DNA of 64,000 bases from Actinomadura livida (GTDB lineage Bacteria; Actinomycetota; Actinomycetes; Streptosporangiales; Streptosporangiaceae), in NCBI RefSeq assembly GCF_014648675.1, contig NZ_BMRO01000016.1, positions 1-64,000 on the forward strand, in the 5' to 3' direction. The translations under genes were made by a program, and so were the position numbers. Below are positions 43,712-55,866 of the stretch, piece by piece; positions within the stretch are counted from its first letter, which is position 1, and each line of letters starts with the position of its first letter. The notes under the pieces are model-generated. The model was given only the letters and a program-made list of their open reading frames with translations, was not told the DNA's origin and did no database searches.

Positions 43712-43735
43712 CCCGCCCGCCGGGTAGCGGGCGGG
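43712..43735 (+). terminator. Hairpin after the FAD-subunit gene
   Basis: CCCGCCCGC (43712-43720), loop CGGGTA, GCGGGCGGG (43727-43735): a perfect 9-bp stem about 80 bp past the stop. It may separate or attenuate expression of the CoxG-like gene that follows. Confidence 0.6.
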
Positions 43736-43841
43736 TAGCATCGCAGGTCCCGGGCCGGGACCGGCGGGGCCCCTCTGGCGACGGAACGGGCGCCCGCCGT
43801 AAGGTCGCGGGCAAGGTCTCCGGACGATAAGGACATTGATC

Positions 43842-44636
43842 ATGGAACTCGACCACGATTTCACCGTCCCCGTACCGGTGGATCAGGCATGGTCGGTGCT
43901 GCTCGACGTGGAGCGCGTCGCCGCGTGCATGCCCGGCGCGACCCTCGACTCGATCGAGGGCGAGGAGTTCAAGGGCCGGATGAAGGTGAAGGTCGGCGCG
44001 ATGACCATCACCTACCGCGGCTCCGCGCGCATCGTGTCCGCGGACGAGTCGTCCCGCACGGTGACGATGGAGGCGTCCGCGAAGGAGGCCCGCGGCTCGG
44101 GGACGGCTGCGGCGACCGTCCAGGCGAAGCTGATCGACGAGGGCGACACGACCCGCGTGACCGTGCACACCAAGCTGAACGTGACGGGACGTCCGGCGCA
44201 GTTCGGGCGCAACATCCTGGCCGAGGTCGGCTCCAAGATCATTTCCCGGTTCGCCAAGGCGCTGGAGGAGGAGCTGGAGTCGTCCGGCACGGAGTCGTCC
44301 GGCGCCGGGGCCGAGGGCGCGGCCGAGACCGAGGCCGAGTCCGGCGCTTCCGTCACGGAGATCACGCCGGAGAGCGCCGCCGCGCCCGCTGCTCCGGAGG
44401 CGGCCGAGGCTTCTGGCGCGCCGGAGGCCCCGGCCGAGCCGCAGACCGCCGCCGCGCCCGCGGCGAAGCGGGAGCGGCCGCTGCGGGTCGCGCGGGAGGA
44501 CGACGCGATCGACCTGCTGGAGGTCGCCGGGCCGTCGGTCGCCAAGCGGGCCGTCCCGGCGGTCGGCGGGCTGGTCGGGCTGCTGGTGGTGTTCCGGCTG
44601 CTGACCCGGCGCCGCCGCGGGCGCAAGAAGCGCTGA
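43842..44636 (+). CDS. CoxG-like SRPBCC protein with C-terminal membrane anchor
   Basis: A protein of 264 aa. Residues 1-150 form a SRPBCC domain typical of CoxG (MELDHDFTVPVPVDQAWSVLLDVERVAACMPGATL; GRPAQFGRNILAEVGSKI). A Glu/Ala-rich linker of about 60 residues precedes a C-terminal membrane helix (AVGGLVGLLVVFRLLT) and a basic end (RRRRGRKKR). CoxG is thought to anchor CO-dehydrogenase-type enzymes at the membrane, which fits this position. ATG 43842 with AAGGA upstream. The coxD/E/F maturation genes are absent here. Confidence 0.88.
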   Translation: MELDHDFTVPVPVDQAWSVLLDVERVAACMPGATLDSIEGEEFKGRMKVKVGAMTITYRGSARIVSADESSRTVTMEASAKEARGSGTAAATVQAKLIDEGDTTRVTVHTKLNVTGRPAQFGRNILAEVGSKIISRFAKALEEELESSGTESSGAGAEGAAETEAESGASVTEITPESAAAPAAPEAAEASGAPEAPAEPQTAAAPAAKRERPLRVAREDDAIDLLEVAGPSVAKRAVPAVGGLVGLLVVFRLLTRRRRGRKKR

Positions 44637-44709
44637 CGTCGGGGCCGGGTCAAACGCCGGTCAACGATCCGCCGCCGGACGGCGGCGTCGGTGGAACGCT
44701 CCGCCGCCC

Positions 44710-45429
44710 ATGCCGTCGGCTTGTCCCGTGGACACCATCGAGCTCCAGCGGATCGCGCGCATCGAGAACGACAACTGGTGGTACCGCGAGCGCCGCGAGA
44801 TCCTGTCCGCGGAACTGCTGCGGTTCAGCGTGCCGGGGAACGCCGTCGACATCGGGGCGGCGGCCGGTACGGGTTCGCGGGTCCTCGCCGAGCACGGCTG
44901 GCAGGCCACCGCGATCGACCTGAGCCCGGACGCCGTCGCGCTGGCGCGCGCGCACGGCGTGGAGGCGTACGTGGGCGACGCGCGCTATCTGCCGCTCCCG
45001 CCGTGCGAGTACGACCTCGCGCTGGCCCTGGACGTGCTGGAGCACATCGAGGAGGACGCCCGTGCGGCGGCCGAGATCACACGGGTGCTGAAGCCGGGCG
45101 GGATCGCGCTGGTGTCCGTCCCGTGCGACATGGCCCTGTGGTCGGCGCACGACGTCGCTCTCGGGCGGGTCCGCCGGTACACCCGCCAGGCGCTCGCGGA
45201 GCTCGTCGAGGGCGCCGGGCTGGTGCTGGAGCGGGTGTGGAGCCGGGGCCTCCTGCTCCGGCCGTTCCTGCGCCGCCTGAGGCACCGGACGGCGCGCCGC
45301 GAGGACCTGGCGCCGCTGCATCCCCTCGCCAACGAGGCGCTGCGCCTCACCGCCGCGCTGGAACGCCGCCTCCCGCCGTGCTCGTGGCCGGGCACCCGGC
45401 TGTTCGCCCGCGCCCGCCGCCCCGGCTGA
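44710..45429 (+). CDS. Class I SAM-dependent methyltransferase
   Basis: A protein of 239 aa. Methyltransf_11 type: motif I VDIGAAAGTGSRVLAEHG, acidic residue in AIDLSPDAV, GDARYLPLPPCEYDLALALDVLEHIEED, LKPGGIALVSVPCDMALWSAHD. A C-terminal basic region (RPFLRRLRHRTARR) may contact membranes. The ENDNWWYRERREIL head is typical of methyltransferases found in polysaccharide/glycolipid clusters, but the substrate is unknown. Convergent with the GT2-TagF genes. Confidence 0.85.
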   Translation: MPSACPVDTIELQRIARIENDNWWYRERREILSAELLRFSVPGNAVDIGAAAGTGSRVLAEHGWQATAIDLSPDAVALARAHGVEAYVGDARYLPLPPCEYDLALALDVLEHIEEDARAAAEITRVLKPGGIALVSVPCDMALWSAHDVALGRVRRYTRQALAELVEGAGLVLERVWSRGLLLRPFLRRLRHRTARREDLAPLHPLANEALRLTAALERRLPPCSWPGTRLFARARRPG

Positions 45430-45450
45430 CCCCGCCCCCGGGCCGCGGGG

Positions 45451-49044
<3,594 letters not shown>

Positions 49045-49080
49045 GAGCGGCTCCGTGGTGGGGTGGTCGGTGGTGGGGTG

Positions 49081-52000
49081 TCAGTGGGCGGGCTGGAGGA
49101 CCCGGTCGAGCACACGGGAGGCGGCGTGGCCGTCGTCGTGCGGGCAGTACCGGGCGGCGAAGGACGCGCGCGCGTCCCGGAACCCCGCGTCGAGCGCGGC
49201 GGGCTCGCGCAGGGCCTCGACGACCTCGCGCGAGGTGCTCAGGAGCGGCCCGGGGGCCTCCGCGTCGAAGTCGAAGTAGAAACCGCGCACGTGGTCGCGG
49301 TAGCGCTCCAGGTCGTAGGTGAAGAACACCATCGGGCGGCCGGTGACGGCGAAGTCGAACATGGACGACGAGTAGTCCGTGACCAGCACGTCGCTGATGA
49401 GGAACAGTTCGGAGATGTCGGGATAGAAGGACACGTCCATCACGCAGTCGCCCGGCCGGAGCTTCGGGCGGTCGGTGACGAGGTAGTGGGTGCGCAGCAG
49501 GAGGACGTGGTCGTGCCCCAGCGCGGCCCTGAACCGGTCTATGTCGAACTCCAGGCGGAACGAGCGCCTGCCGACCGCGTAGCCCGCGTCGTCCCGCCAC
49601 GTCGGCGCGTACAGCACGACCCGCTTGCCCTCGGGGATGCCGAGCCGCCGCCGCACGGCCGCCGCGATCTCCTCGCGGTGCGGGCTGTTCAGGATGTCGT
49701 TGCGCGGATAGCCGCTCTCGAAGACCGGCCCGTCATAGCGGAACGCGCGCCGGAACAGCGGGATGGAGAACGCGTTCTGTGTGAGGAGCAGGTCCCAGTG
49801 GGCGACGTCGTAGTCCATCCAGTCGCGGCCCTGGGGACGCTTGTACGGCATCTCCTTGACGTCGTATCCGATCTTCTTCAGCGGCGTCCCATGCCAGCAC
49901 TGCACATAGATCTGGTCGTCACGCTTGGCGAACCACTCCTTCTGCGACCAGTTGCCGAAGATGTAGCGCGCGCGGGCCAGCGCCTCGTAGTACTCCCGCG
50001 TACCGGCCAGGACGGTCCGTGCACCCGAAGGACGGCCGAACTGGCCGTTCTGCGTGATCCACACGCACTCCAGGTCGGTTTCGCGCCGCCGGAGCTCGTC
50101 GAAGATGCCGCGCGGGTTGCACGAGTACTGGCGCCCCCGGTAGGCGTCGAACACCGCCAGGTCACGCACGGGCAGGTTGAGGTGGCGGCGGTAGTGCCCG
50201 GACCGTATGCGGCTCTGCGCGTAGGCTCCGCGCTCGTCATCGTCCAGGGCGGTCTCTATGCGCAGTTGCAACCGGTCGGTCTTGTGGGTGACGACCGTGA
50301 TCCTGTGCAGACCGGCCTCGAACGGCTCGGGCAGTTCGCGGAGGGTGTGGCGCCGGATGACGACCGGTTGTTCCTGCCCCGCGAGGACCACGAGGACTTC
50401 CCAGCGACCGGCGATGAGGGGACGAGACAGGCCGAGCACCCGCATACGCGCAGGGGAGAACGACGCCGTGAACCGGTCGCCTTCCCAGTGCAGCTTGACC
50501 GCGTGCTCCTCGGACGACCGTCGCCGCCTCAGCATCACCGTGTCGGGCCGCCCCGCCGCTTCTGTGCACGACCCCGCCAGGTGGAGGGCGCCATCGGGCG
50601 ACCAGGACACCTCGTCCACGGCCAGCGTCCTTCCACGGACGACCAGACGGAGCGTGCTGCGCCGCGTCCTGGCGAGTTCCACCTCCCCGCCCGGAATGGG
50701 GAACGCGGTCCCTGCCGGGTCCTCGTCCAGGTACGGCTTGACCTCGCCCGGGAGGGTGACGTCCCAGTCGCCGGGGCGCCTGGCCAGCCCGCCGACCGGC
50801 AGCCTGGCCCGGAACGCGCCGGTCCCGGCCGGCTCGATCCGCCCGGTGACCGTGCCGCGCCCCGTCCGCGGCACCGCGGCGACACTCGGCTCGTCGCCGA
50901 GCGGGGTGCGGCTCCAGCCGTCCAGGCACAGCTCGCCGCGCTCCAGATGGCCGCCGACGACGGCCGCGGGCGTCCGCCGCACCTGCACCACGAACCGGTG
51001 CCTGCCCGCCACGCCCTGGACGAGCACGCCGGGCGCGCACTCCCGGTCGTCCGGCCACTGGCGGCCGGTGAGCCGCGGGTTCGCGAACGTCGCCCTGCGC
51101 CGCAGCCCCCGGTTGACGATCTCGACGCACGGCACCCAGTCGACGTCCCGCCAGCGCCCGAGCACCTTCAGCGACGCCGGGTCGATGTCCGCGACGAACC
51201 CGGACCAGTCGTAGGAGACCGCCGACTGCCGCGACCGCGCGGTCACGTCCGGCCTGCGGACCCGCGTCACCGGCAGCCGCAGGAGCCCGCACCGGTTCGC
51301 CGCCACCAGCCACACCCGGATCCGCGAACCGTCCTCGGTCGAGGAGTCCAGGTGCCGGATGTAGGCATGCCCCTCGATGCGGAGCCGCCCGTCCACCCAC
51401 GCGGCCCGGTCGATCGCGGCCACCGGCCTCAGCTCGTCGGTCACGTCGTACACGTGCAGCGGGACGGCACGCTCCTCGTCCTCGAAGTACGGGAACTCCG
51501 CGTACCAGCGGTGCCGCATGCCCCGCCGCACCCTAGGCGCGTCCACCGGTTTCCGGAGATGCGCGTAACGCATCACTTCCAGCAGCTCGGGCAGCATCCC
51601 GCGGCCGAGGAGGTGCACCTGGAGGCGCGTCATGGCGGGAAGCCTCTTCAGCACCCGCTGACTGATGTGCTGCGCCAGTTCCGCGCCCATCGTGACGAGT
51701 TCCTCGCGATGGGCCTCCTGCGTCCTCGGCAGTGCCTCGAACAGGGTGTGGAGCTCGATGTCCACCAGGGCGTGCTCGTCGTAGGCGTGCAGGAGGTTGG
51801 GCGCGTAGCCGGCCAGGGCGTCACGCAGTACACGCGCGGACGCCAGACGCTGGGTGATGTTCTCCCGGTCGTAGCGGTCCTCGGTGATGGAGCCCGGTCG
51901 CTTACGCCAGTAGTAGACGGTGTCCTTCAGGACGTCCACGGAGCGGGCCAGCGCATGTGCACGCACGGTGACGGGCGGGTCCTCGTAGAAGCCTGTCGGG

Positions 52001-52524
52001 AACTCGAGGCCCGCGCGCTCCCAGAAGTCACACCGGTACACCTTGTTCCACGACGTCCTGTCGCGCATGAGCACCGGCTTGGCCGACACGTGCGTCTTGG
52101 AGCTGGACTCGGTGAACACACCTTCGTGGAGAGGCGACTGCCATTTGCGGTCGTCCTCCATCCGCATGACGTTCCCCGCCGCGATGTCGGACCCCGTCCG
52201 CTCCAGGGAGCCGACCAGCCGCGCGTAGGCTTCGCGGTCGACCACGTCGTCGGCGTCGGCGAACGTGAGGTACTCCCCCCGCACCTGCCGAACACCCGCG
52301 TTGCGCGCCGAACCGGGGCCTTCGTTGTCCCGCGTCACCAGCCGGAACCGCGTGTCCCGGGCGCACATCTCCTTCGCGATCACGGCGCCGTTGTCGGTGG
52401 ACCCGTCGTCCACCAAGATGACCTCAAGGTCGCGCAGCGTCTGACCGGCCAGCGACTCCAGGCACTCCCGCAAGAACTCCTCGGTGTTGCAGAACGGCAC
52501 GACGACGCTGAGCTTCGGGGACAT
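49081..52524 (-). CDS. GT2-TagF fusion, wall polymer synthesis
   Basis: A protein of 1147 aa. The N-terminal GT2 domain looks active: KLSVVVPFCNTEEFL, VILVDDGSTDN, NEGPGSARNAGV (67-78) and metal motif D90-ADD in YLTFADADDVV. A middle beta-rich region (~330-750) follows, then a CDP-glycerol glycerophosphotransferase domain with CWHGTPLKKIGYD, YAPTWRDDAGYA, VTDYSSSMFDFAVTGRP and YDLERYRDHVRGFYFD. Likely peripheral membrane, building a glycosylated poly(polyol phosphate). ATG 52524 with GAGGAGGAGG upstream. First of a tandem pair; the paralogue follows after 36 bp. Confidence 0.92.
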   Translation of the reverse strand: MSPKLSVVVPFCNTEEFLRECLESLAGQTLRDLEVILVDDGSTDNGAVIAKEMCARDTRFRLVTRDNEGPGSARNAGVRQVRGEYLTFADADDVVDREAYARLVGSLERTGSDIAAGNVMRMEDDRKWQSPLHEGVFTESSSKTHVSAKPVLMRDRTSWNKVYRCDFWERAGLEFPTGFYEDPPVTVRAHALARSVDVLKDTVYYWRKRPGSITEDRYDRENITQRLASARVLRDALAGYAPNLLHAYDEHALVDIELHTLFEALPRTQEAHREELVTMGAELAQHISQRVLKRLPAMTRLQVHLLGRGMLPELLEVMRYAHLRKPVDAPRVRRGMRHRWYAEFPYFEDEERAVPLHVYDVTDELRPVAAIDRAAWVDGRLRIEGHAYIRHLDSSTEDGSRIRVWLVAANRCGLLRLPVTRVRRPDVTARSRQSAVSYDWSGFVADIDPASLKVLGRWRDVDWVPCVEIVNRGLRRRATFANPRLTGRQWPDDRECAPGVLVQGVAGRHRFVVQVRRTPAAVVGGHLERGELCLDGWSRTPLGDEPSVAAVPRTGRGTVTGRIEPAGTGAFRARLPVGGLARRPGDWDVTLPGEVKPYLDEDPAGTAFPIPGGEVELARTRRSTLRLVVRGRTLAVDEVSWSPDGALHLAGSCTEAAGRPDTVMLRRRRSSEEHAVKLHWEGDRFTASFSPARMRVLGLSRPLIAGRWEVLVVLAGQEQPVVIRRHTLRELPEPFEAGLHRITVVTHKTDRLQLRIETALDDDERGAYAQSRIRSGHYRRHLNLPVRDLAVFDAYRGRQYSCNPRGIFDELRRRETDLECVWITQNGQFGRPSGARTVLAGTREYYEALARARYIFGNWSQKEWFAKRDDQIYVQCWHGTPLKKIGYDVKEMPYKRPQGRDWMDYDVAHWDLLLTQNAFSIPLFRRAFRYDGPVFESGYPRNDILNSPHREEIAAAVRRRLGIPEGKRVVLYAPTWRDDAGYAVGRRSFRLEFDIDRFRAALGHDHVLLLRTHYLVTDRPKLRPGDCVMDVSFYPDISELFLISDVLVTDYSSSMFDFAVTGRPMVFFTYDLERYRDHVRGFYFDFDAEAPGPLLSTSREVVEALREPAALDAGFRDARASFAARYCPHDDGHAASRVLDRVLQPAH

Positions 52525-52668
52525 GGGGCCTCCTCCTCGCCCCACGAGCATGGTGACGCGGCGCCACCACATGAACACGCATCGCTATTGCAAGGCCGTC
52601 CACTGACCCAGACTTGACCTCGCCTGGGTACGCGTTTACGGTCCGCTGACCGTCCGTCCGGGGCGGTC

Positions 52669-53595
52669 CTAGGCGGTCCGCACGCCCGGCGCCACTCCCG
52701 AGTCGGCGACCGCCTCACGGATGCTCGCGGCCAGTACCTCGAACTCGTGCGCGCGCGGGGACGTCGACCGGAACCCGAGCCCTATCCTGCGGAACGGCGC
52801 CGGAGCAGCGAACCGGTGCACGCGCAGATCCGGCGCCCGGCGCGTCTCCACCTCCAACGCGGTCTCCGGTACGAGCGTCACTCCCAGACCGCCCGCCACG
52901 AGCTGGACGAGCGTGGCAAGGCTCGTCGCATAGGTGGCGGCGGCGCGCGCCCCAACGTCACGACAAACGTCCAGGGCTTGATCCCGTAGGCAGTGCCCCT
53001 CGTTCAGCAGGATCACGTCCAGGTCGTTCAACGCCTCCCGCGAGACCTCGTCTTCGACCTGGAAGCCCGCGGGAGCGACGAGCGCGAAGTCCTCGTCGTA
53101 CAGGACGAGTTCCGTCACGCCGGCCGTGGCCACGGGCAGCGCCAGCAGCACCACGTCCAGGCGCCCTGCGAGCAATTCCGCGACGATGTGCCCGGTCTTC
53201 TCCTCGCGCACCGAGAGCTCCAGGGACGGGAACTCCTTGGCGACCCTAGGCAGCACGACAGGCAGCAAATAGGGCGCGACAGTCGGGATCACACCCACCC
53301 GGAGCTGCCCCACAAGCGGCCCTTGGACGGCCCTGACGTCGTCCACCAGCCGGTCGAGTTCCGCCAGGACGACCTCCGCCCGCCGCGCGACGCGCTCCCC
53401 CGCGGGCGTCAGCAGCACTCTCCGCGTCGTCCGCTCGACCAGCCGCGTGCCCAGGCTCTCCTCCAGCGCGGCCACCGCCGCCGACAGCGCGGGCTGGCTC
53501 ATCCGCAACGCGGCGGCCGCATCCCGGAAATGCAGATGCTCCGCGAGCGCGGAGAACGCCCGCAACTGCGCAACCGTCGGTCTGTTGATCGCCAT
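52669..53595 (-). CDS. oxyR: OxyR-type LysR peroxide sensor
   Basis: A protein of 308 aa. LysR HTH at ~5-65 (TVAQLRAFSALAEHLHFRDAAAALRMSQPALSAAVAALE). The effector domain has NEGHCLRDQALDVC: C202 and C211, nine residues apart exactly as C199/C208 of E. coli OxyR. It should activate peroxide defence on disulfide formation. ahpC-ahpD lies about 1 kb away, separated by a membrane-protein gene in between. ATG 53595 (MAINRPTV) is preferred over an upstream extension. Confidence 0.92.
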   Translation of the reverse strand: MAINRPTVAQLRAFSALAEHLHFRDAAAALRMSQPALSAAVAALEESLGTRLVERTTRRVLLTPAGERVARRAEVVLAELDRLVDDVRAVQGPLVGQLRVGVIPTVAPYLLPVVLPRVAKEFPSLELSVREEKTGHIVAELLAGRLDVVLLALPVATAGVTELVLYDEDFALVAPAGFQVEDEVSREALNDLDVILLNEGHCLRDQALDVCRDVGARAAATYATSLATLVQLVAGGLGVTLVPETALEVETRRAPDLRVHRFAAPAPFRRIGLGFRSTSPRAHEFEVLAASIREAVADSGVAPGVRTA

Positions 53596-53696
53596 CCCGG
53601 CCGGAATAGTACCGAGGTTCAATCACACACAGTGACAAAACACAGGTCATAGCGGGGTGGCATTCCCCACAGTGAATGTCTCCGCCCCCTGGGCAA

Positions 53697-53702
53697 TAGG
53701 GT
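53697..53702 (+). promoter_or_regulatory. -10 element of a probably leaderless gene
   Basis: TAGGGT ends 6 bp before GTG 53709, with no Shine-Dalgarno sequence between them, so the mRNA would begin at the start codon. It lies in the oxyR divergent region. Confidence 0.5.
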
Positions 53703-53708
53703 CGGCCC

Positions 53709-54221
53709 GTGGACGATCACGTGCAGCAGCCCGGCCCGGCGCCCGCCTCTGCCCCCGGCCCCACGCCGCCCCGCCCTCGGCGGCGGCGCGGACGCCTCGT
53801 CCTCATCGCGGTGGCCGGCGCGGTGGCGCTCGCCCTGACCGCGGCCGTCGCGGTGTCGGCGTTCAAGCTGCGAGGCGACGCGGACCGCGACCGGGCCGCC
53901 AGGGACGCCTACCAGGCACTGACGAAGCCCCCTGGCCAGGAGCGGTCCACGGACAAGGTCGCCGCGGGCGAACTCACGGTGACGTACGACCTGTGCCCGG
54001 GCACCGGGAAATGCGACGTCGCCGAAAGCGTCACGGCCACCATGCGCTGGCTCACGACACAGAATGGCGTGCGCGTGGTACATCCACCCGCCGAGATGGA
54101 AAAGTGCGGCACCCGCGAAGGCTGTCTCATATCGGTCACCTCACCTTCTTTGACCGGCGCGCGAATTATGCAGAGCGGCGCCCGGCTCCTGCTCGAGGTC
54201 TTTGTCCGCGCGCCCCAGTGA
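53709..54221 (+). CDS. Single-span exported protein, unknown function
   Basis: A protein of 170 aa with a Pro/Ala-rich cytoplasmic head, a basic patch (RPRRRRGR), one membrane helix (LVLIAVAGAVALALTAAVAVSAF), then an outside domain with four Cys (LCPGTGKCDV and KCGTREGCLI) that could make two disulfides. The family is not recognised. It sits between oxyR and ahpC and points toward ahpC; a redox-linked role is only a guess from position. Confidence 0.7.
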   Translation: MDDHVQQPGPAPASAPGPTPPRPRRRRGRLVLIAVAGAVALALTAAVAVSAFKLRGDADRDRAARDAYQALTKPPGQERSTDKVAAGELTVTYDLCPGTGKCDVAESVTATMRWLTTQNGVRVVHPPAEMEKCGTREGCLISVTSPSLTGARIMQSGARLLLEVFVRAPQ

Positions 54222-54317
54222 CGTCCCCCCGGCAGGCGAACGCCTTTCTTGCCGGACGAGGCAGGGGGCCCTCTACACTTGCCCACCACGGAGGGTGATG
54301 CCTGTTTTGGGCGGGTC

Positions 54318-54332
54318 GATGTGATTTACATC
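54318..54332. promoter_or_regulatory. Inverted repeat GATGT-N5-ACATC
   Basis: GATGT (54318-54322), GATTT, ACATC (54328-54332), followed by TACCCTACG. A short symmetrical site inside the AT-rich region; it may be an operator for ahpC. The protein that binds is unknown. Confidence 0.4.
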
Positions 54333-54397
54333 TACCCTACGAGGGGACGCCACCCAAGAAGTCTCCCATCGTCGCTGGTCAGCGGGTTCTACTATCT

Positions 54398-54438
54398 ATT
54401 GATAAGCGACATCTATCAATCGATTGCGATACATCGAT
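54398..54438. promoter_or_regulatory. Candidate OxyR-binding region of ahpCD
   Basis: ATTGATA (54398-54404), 9 nt, TATCAAT (54414-54420): a perfect inverted repeat containing the LysR-type T-N11-A (54403/54415). It is immediately followed by ATCGAT-N8-ATCGAT (54419-54438), overlapping by two bases. The site is about 120-160 bp before the ahpC start and about 0.8 kb from oxyR. Binding is inferred from position and the LysR consensus. Confidence 0.5.
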
Positions 54439-54556
54439 TTCTCTTCTCAACGACGCTGCGGCACGCTGAGTGACATCGGCCGCCGAGGTGGAAGACCCGC
54501 GGCCCTCCCGCGCCTCCGTGCGGAGGCGACCCATTTCTCGTGACGAAGGAGCATGC

Positions 54557-55111
54557 GTGCTTACTGTCGGTGACCAGTTCCCCGAGTACGAGCTCACCGC
54601 CTGCGTCTCGCTGGACCCGGACAACGCGTTCGAGACGATCAACCACAAGTCCTACGAGGGCAAGTGGCGCGTGGTGTTCTTCTGGCCGAAGGACTTCACT
54701 TTCGTCTGTCCGACCGAGATCGCCGAGTTCGGCCGCCTCAACGAGGACTTCGCCGACCGCGACGCCCAGGTGCTGGGCGCGTCCGTCGACAACGAGTTCG
54801 TGCACTTCGCCTGGCGCAAGGACCACCCGGACCTTCGCGACATCCCGTTCCCGATGATGGCGGACCTCAACCGCGAGCTGTCGTCCGAGATCGGCATCCT
54901 CACCAGGGACGGCGTGGCGCAGCGGGCGACGTTCATCGTCGACCCCAACAACGAGATCCAGTTCGCCATGGTGACCGCCGGTTCCGTCGGCCGGAACGTC
55001 AAGGAGGTCCTGCGGGTCCTGGACGCCCTCCAGAGCGACGAGCTGTGCCCCTGCAACTGGAACAAGGGCGAGGAGACCCTCGACGCCACCAAGCTGCTGG
55101 CCGGGGTGTGA
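54557..55111 (+). CDS. ahpC: Alkyl hydroperoxide reductase, peroxiredoxin AhpC
   Basis: A protein of 184 aa, 2-Cys peroxiredoxin. Peroxidatic C51 in FWPKDFTFVCPTEIAEF; the resolving Cys is in SDELCPCNWNKGEE near 164-166. It reduces peroxides and is recharged by AhpD in actinomycetes. GTG 54557 (MLTVGDQFPEY) has AAGGAG upstream; the ATG at 54553 is out of frame. Upstream AT-rich control region with a candidate OxyR site. Confidence 0.97.
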   Translation: MLTVGDQFPEYELTACVSLDPDNAFETINHKSYEGKWRVVFFWPKDFTFVCPTEIAEFGRLNEDFADRDAQVLGASVDNEFVHFAWRKDHPDLRDIPFPMMADLNRELSSEIGILTRDGVAQRATFIVDPNNEIQFAMVTAGSVGRNVKEVLRVLDALQSDELCPCNWNKGEETLDATKLLAGV

Positions 55112-55236
55112 CGCACCGCGTCGCCACGCGCTTGGAACGTTCCCTCCCCATCCGCCGGGCGGCGGCCGCACCGCGGTGACCGCCCGGCGCCGCGGCCGGC
55201 CGCCGCGCGCGGCCGGCCGTCCGCAGGAAAGGACAC

Positions 55237-55785
55237 ATGATCATGAGCGTTGACGCCCTGAAGGGCGCCCTTCCCGCCTACGCCAAGGACACCAAGCTCA
55301 ACCTGGGCTCGCTGACGTCCACCTCGCAGCTCACCGACCAGCAGCTCTGGGGGACGGTGCTGGCCTGCGCCTTCACCACGCGGAGCGCCACCGTCATCCG
55401 CGAGCTGGCCGAGGAGGCCGGCGACTACCTGTCCGCCGAGGCGTTCGAGGCGGCCAAGGGCGCCGCGTCGATCATGGCGATGAACAACGTGTACTACCGC
55501 GCCACCCACCTGATCGGGGACGAGACGTACGCCACGCTGCCCGCCAAGCTCCGGATGTCGATCATCGGGAAGCCCGGCGTGGACAAGGTCGACTTCGAGC
55601 TGTGGTGCCTGGCCGTCTCCGCGATCAACGGCTGCGGGCGGTGCCTGGAGTCCCACGAGAAGGTCGTCCGGGAGGCCGGCCTGTCCCGCGAGCCGGTGCA
55701 GGAGGCCCTGCGGATCGCCGCGGTCGTCAACGCGACGGCCGCGACCCTGGAGGCCGAGGCCGCGCTGGCCCCCGCCACCGTCTGA
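55237..55785 (+). CDS. ahpD: Alkyl hydroperoxide reductase AhpD
   Basis: A protein of 182 aa. Carboxymuconolactone-decarboxylase fold with the redox pair C133-x-x-C136 and H140 in INGCGRCLESHEK, plus the second-sphere Glu/Tyr region NNVYYRATHL. It reduces AhpC, linked in mycobacteria to lipoamide/SucB and Lpd. ATG 55237 (AGGAAAGGA upstream); ATG 55243 is possible. 125 bp after ahpC, likely co-transcribed. Confidence 0.96.
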   Translation: MIMSVDALKGALPAYAKDTKLNLGSLTSTSQLTDQQLWGTVLACAFTTRSATVIRELAEEAGDYLSAEAFEAAKGAASIMAMNNVYYRATHLIGDETYATLPAKLRMSIIGKPGVDKVDFELWCLAVSAINGCGRCLESHEKVVREAGLSREPVQEALRIAAVVNATAATLEAEAALAPATV

Positions 55786-55796
55786 CTCCGCCGCAT

Positions 55797-55835
55797 ACGT
55801 GAGGCCCGGGTGCGGTTCGCACCCGGGCCTCACGT
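55797..55835. terminator. Very strong bidirectional terminator between ahpD and guaA
   Basis: A perfect 18-bp stem (55797-55814 with 55818-55835) around a 3-nt loop GTT; core GAGGCCCGGGTGCG. It lies 12 bp after the ahpD stop and 31 bp beyond the guaA stop. Confidence 0.92.
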
Positions 55836-55866
55836 TGTGTTGGGCGAGGTCATGACCAGGCCGGGG

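Larger units (their letters stand above)
54222..54556 (+). other. AT-rich control region upstream of ahpC
   Basis: 335 bp without a supportable gene. Most of 54300-54460 is far richer in A and T than the rest of the window and carries several inverted repeats, listed separately. This is where the ahpC promoter(s) should lie; the leader continues through GC-rich sequence to the GTG at 54557. Confidence 0.7.

Noticed and set aside
49063..52617. A 1184-codon plus-strand open frame opposite the upstream GT2-TagF gene
   Set aside because: It is the mirror of a well-conserved gene. The product is Val/Arg/Pro-rich without motifs, and no ribosome-binding site supports it.
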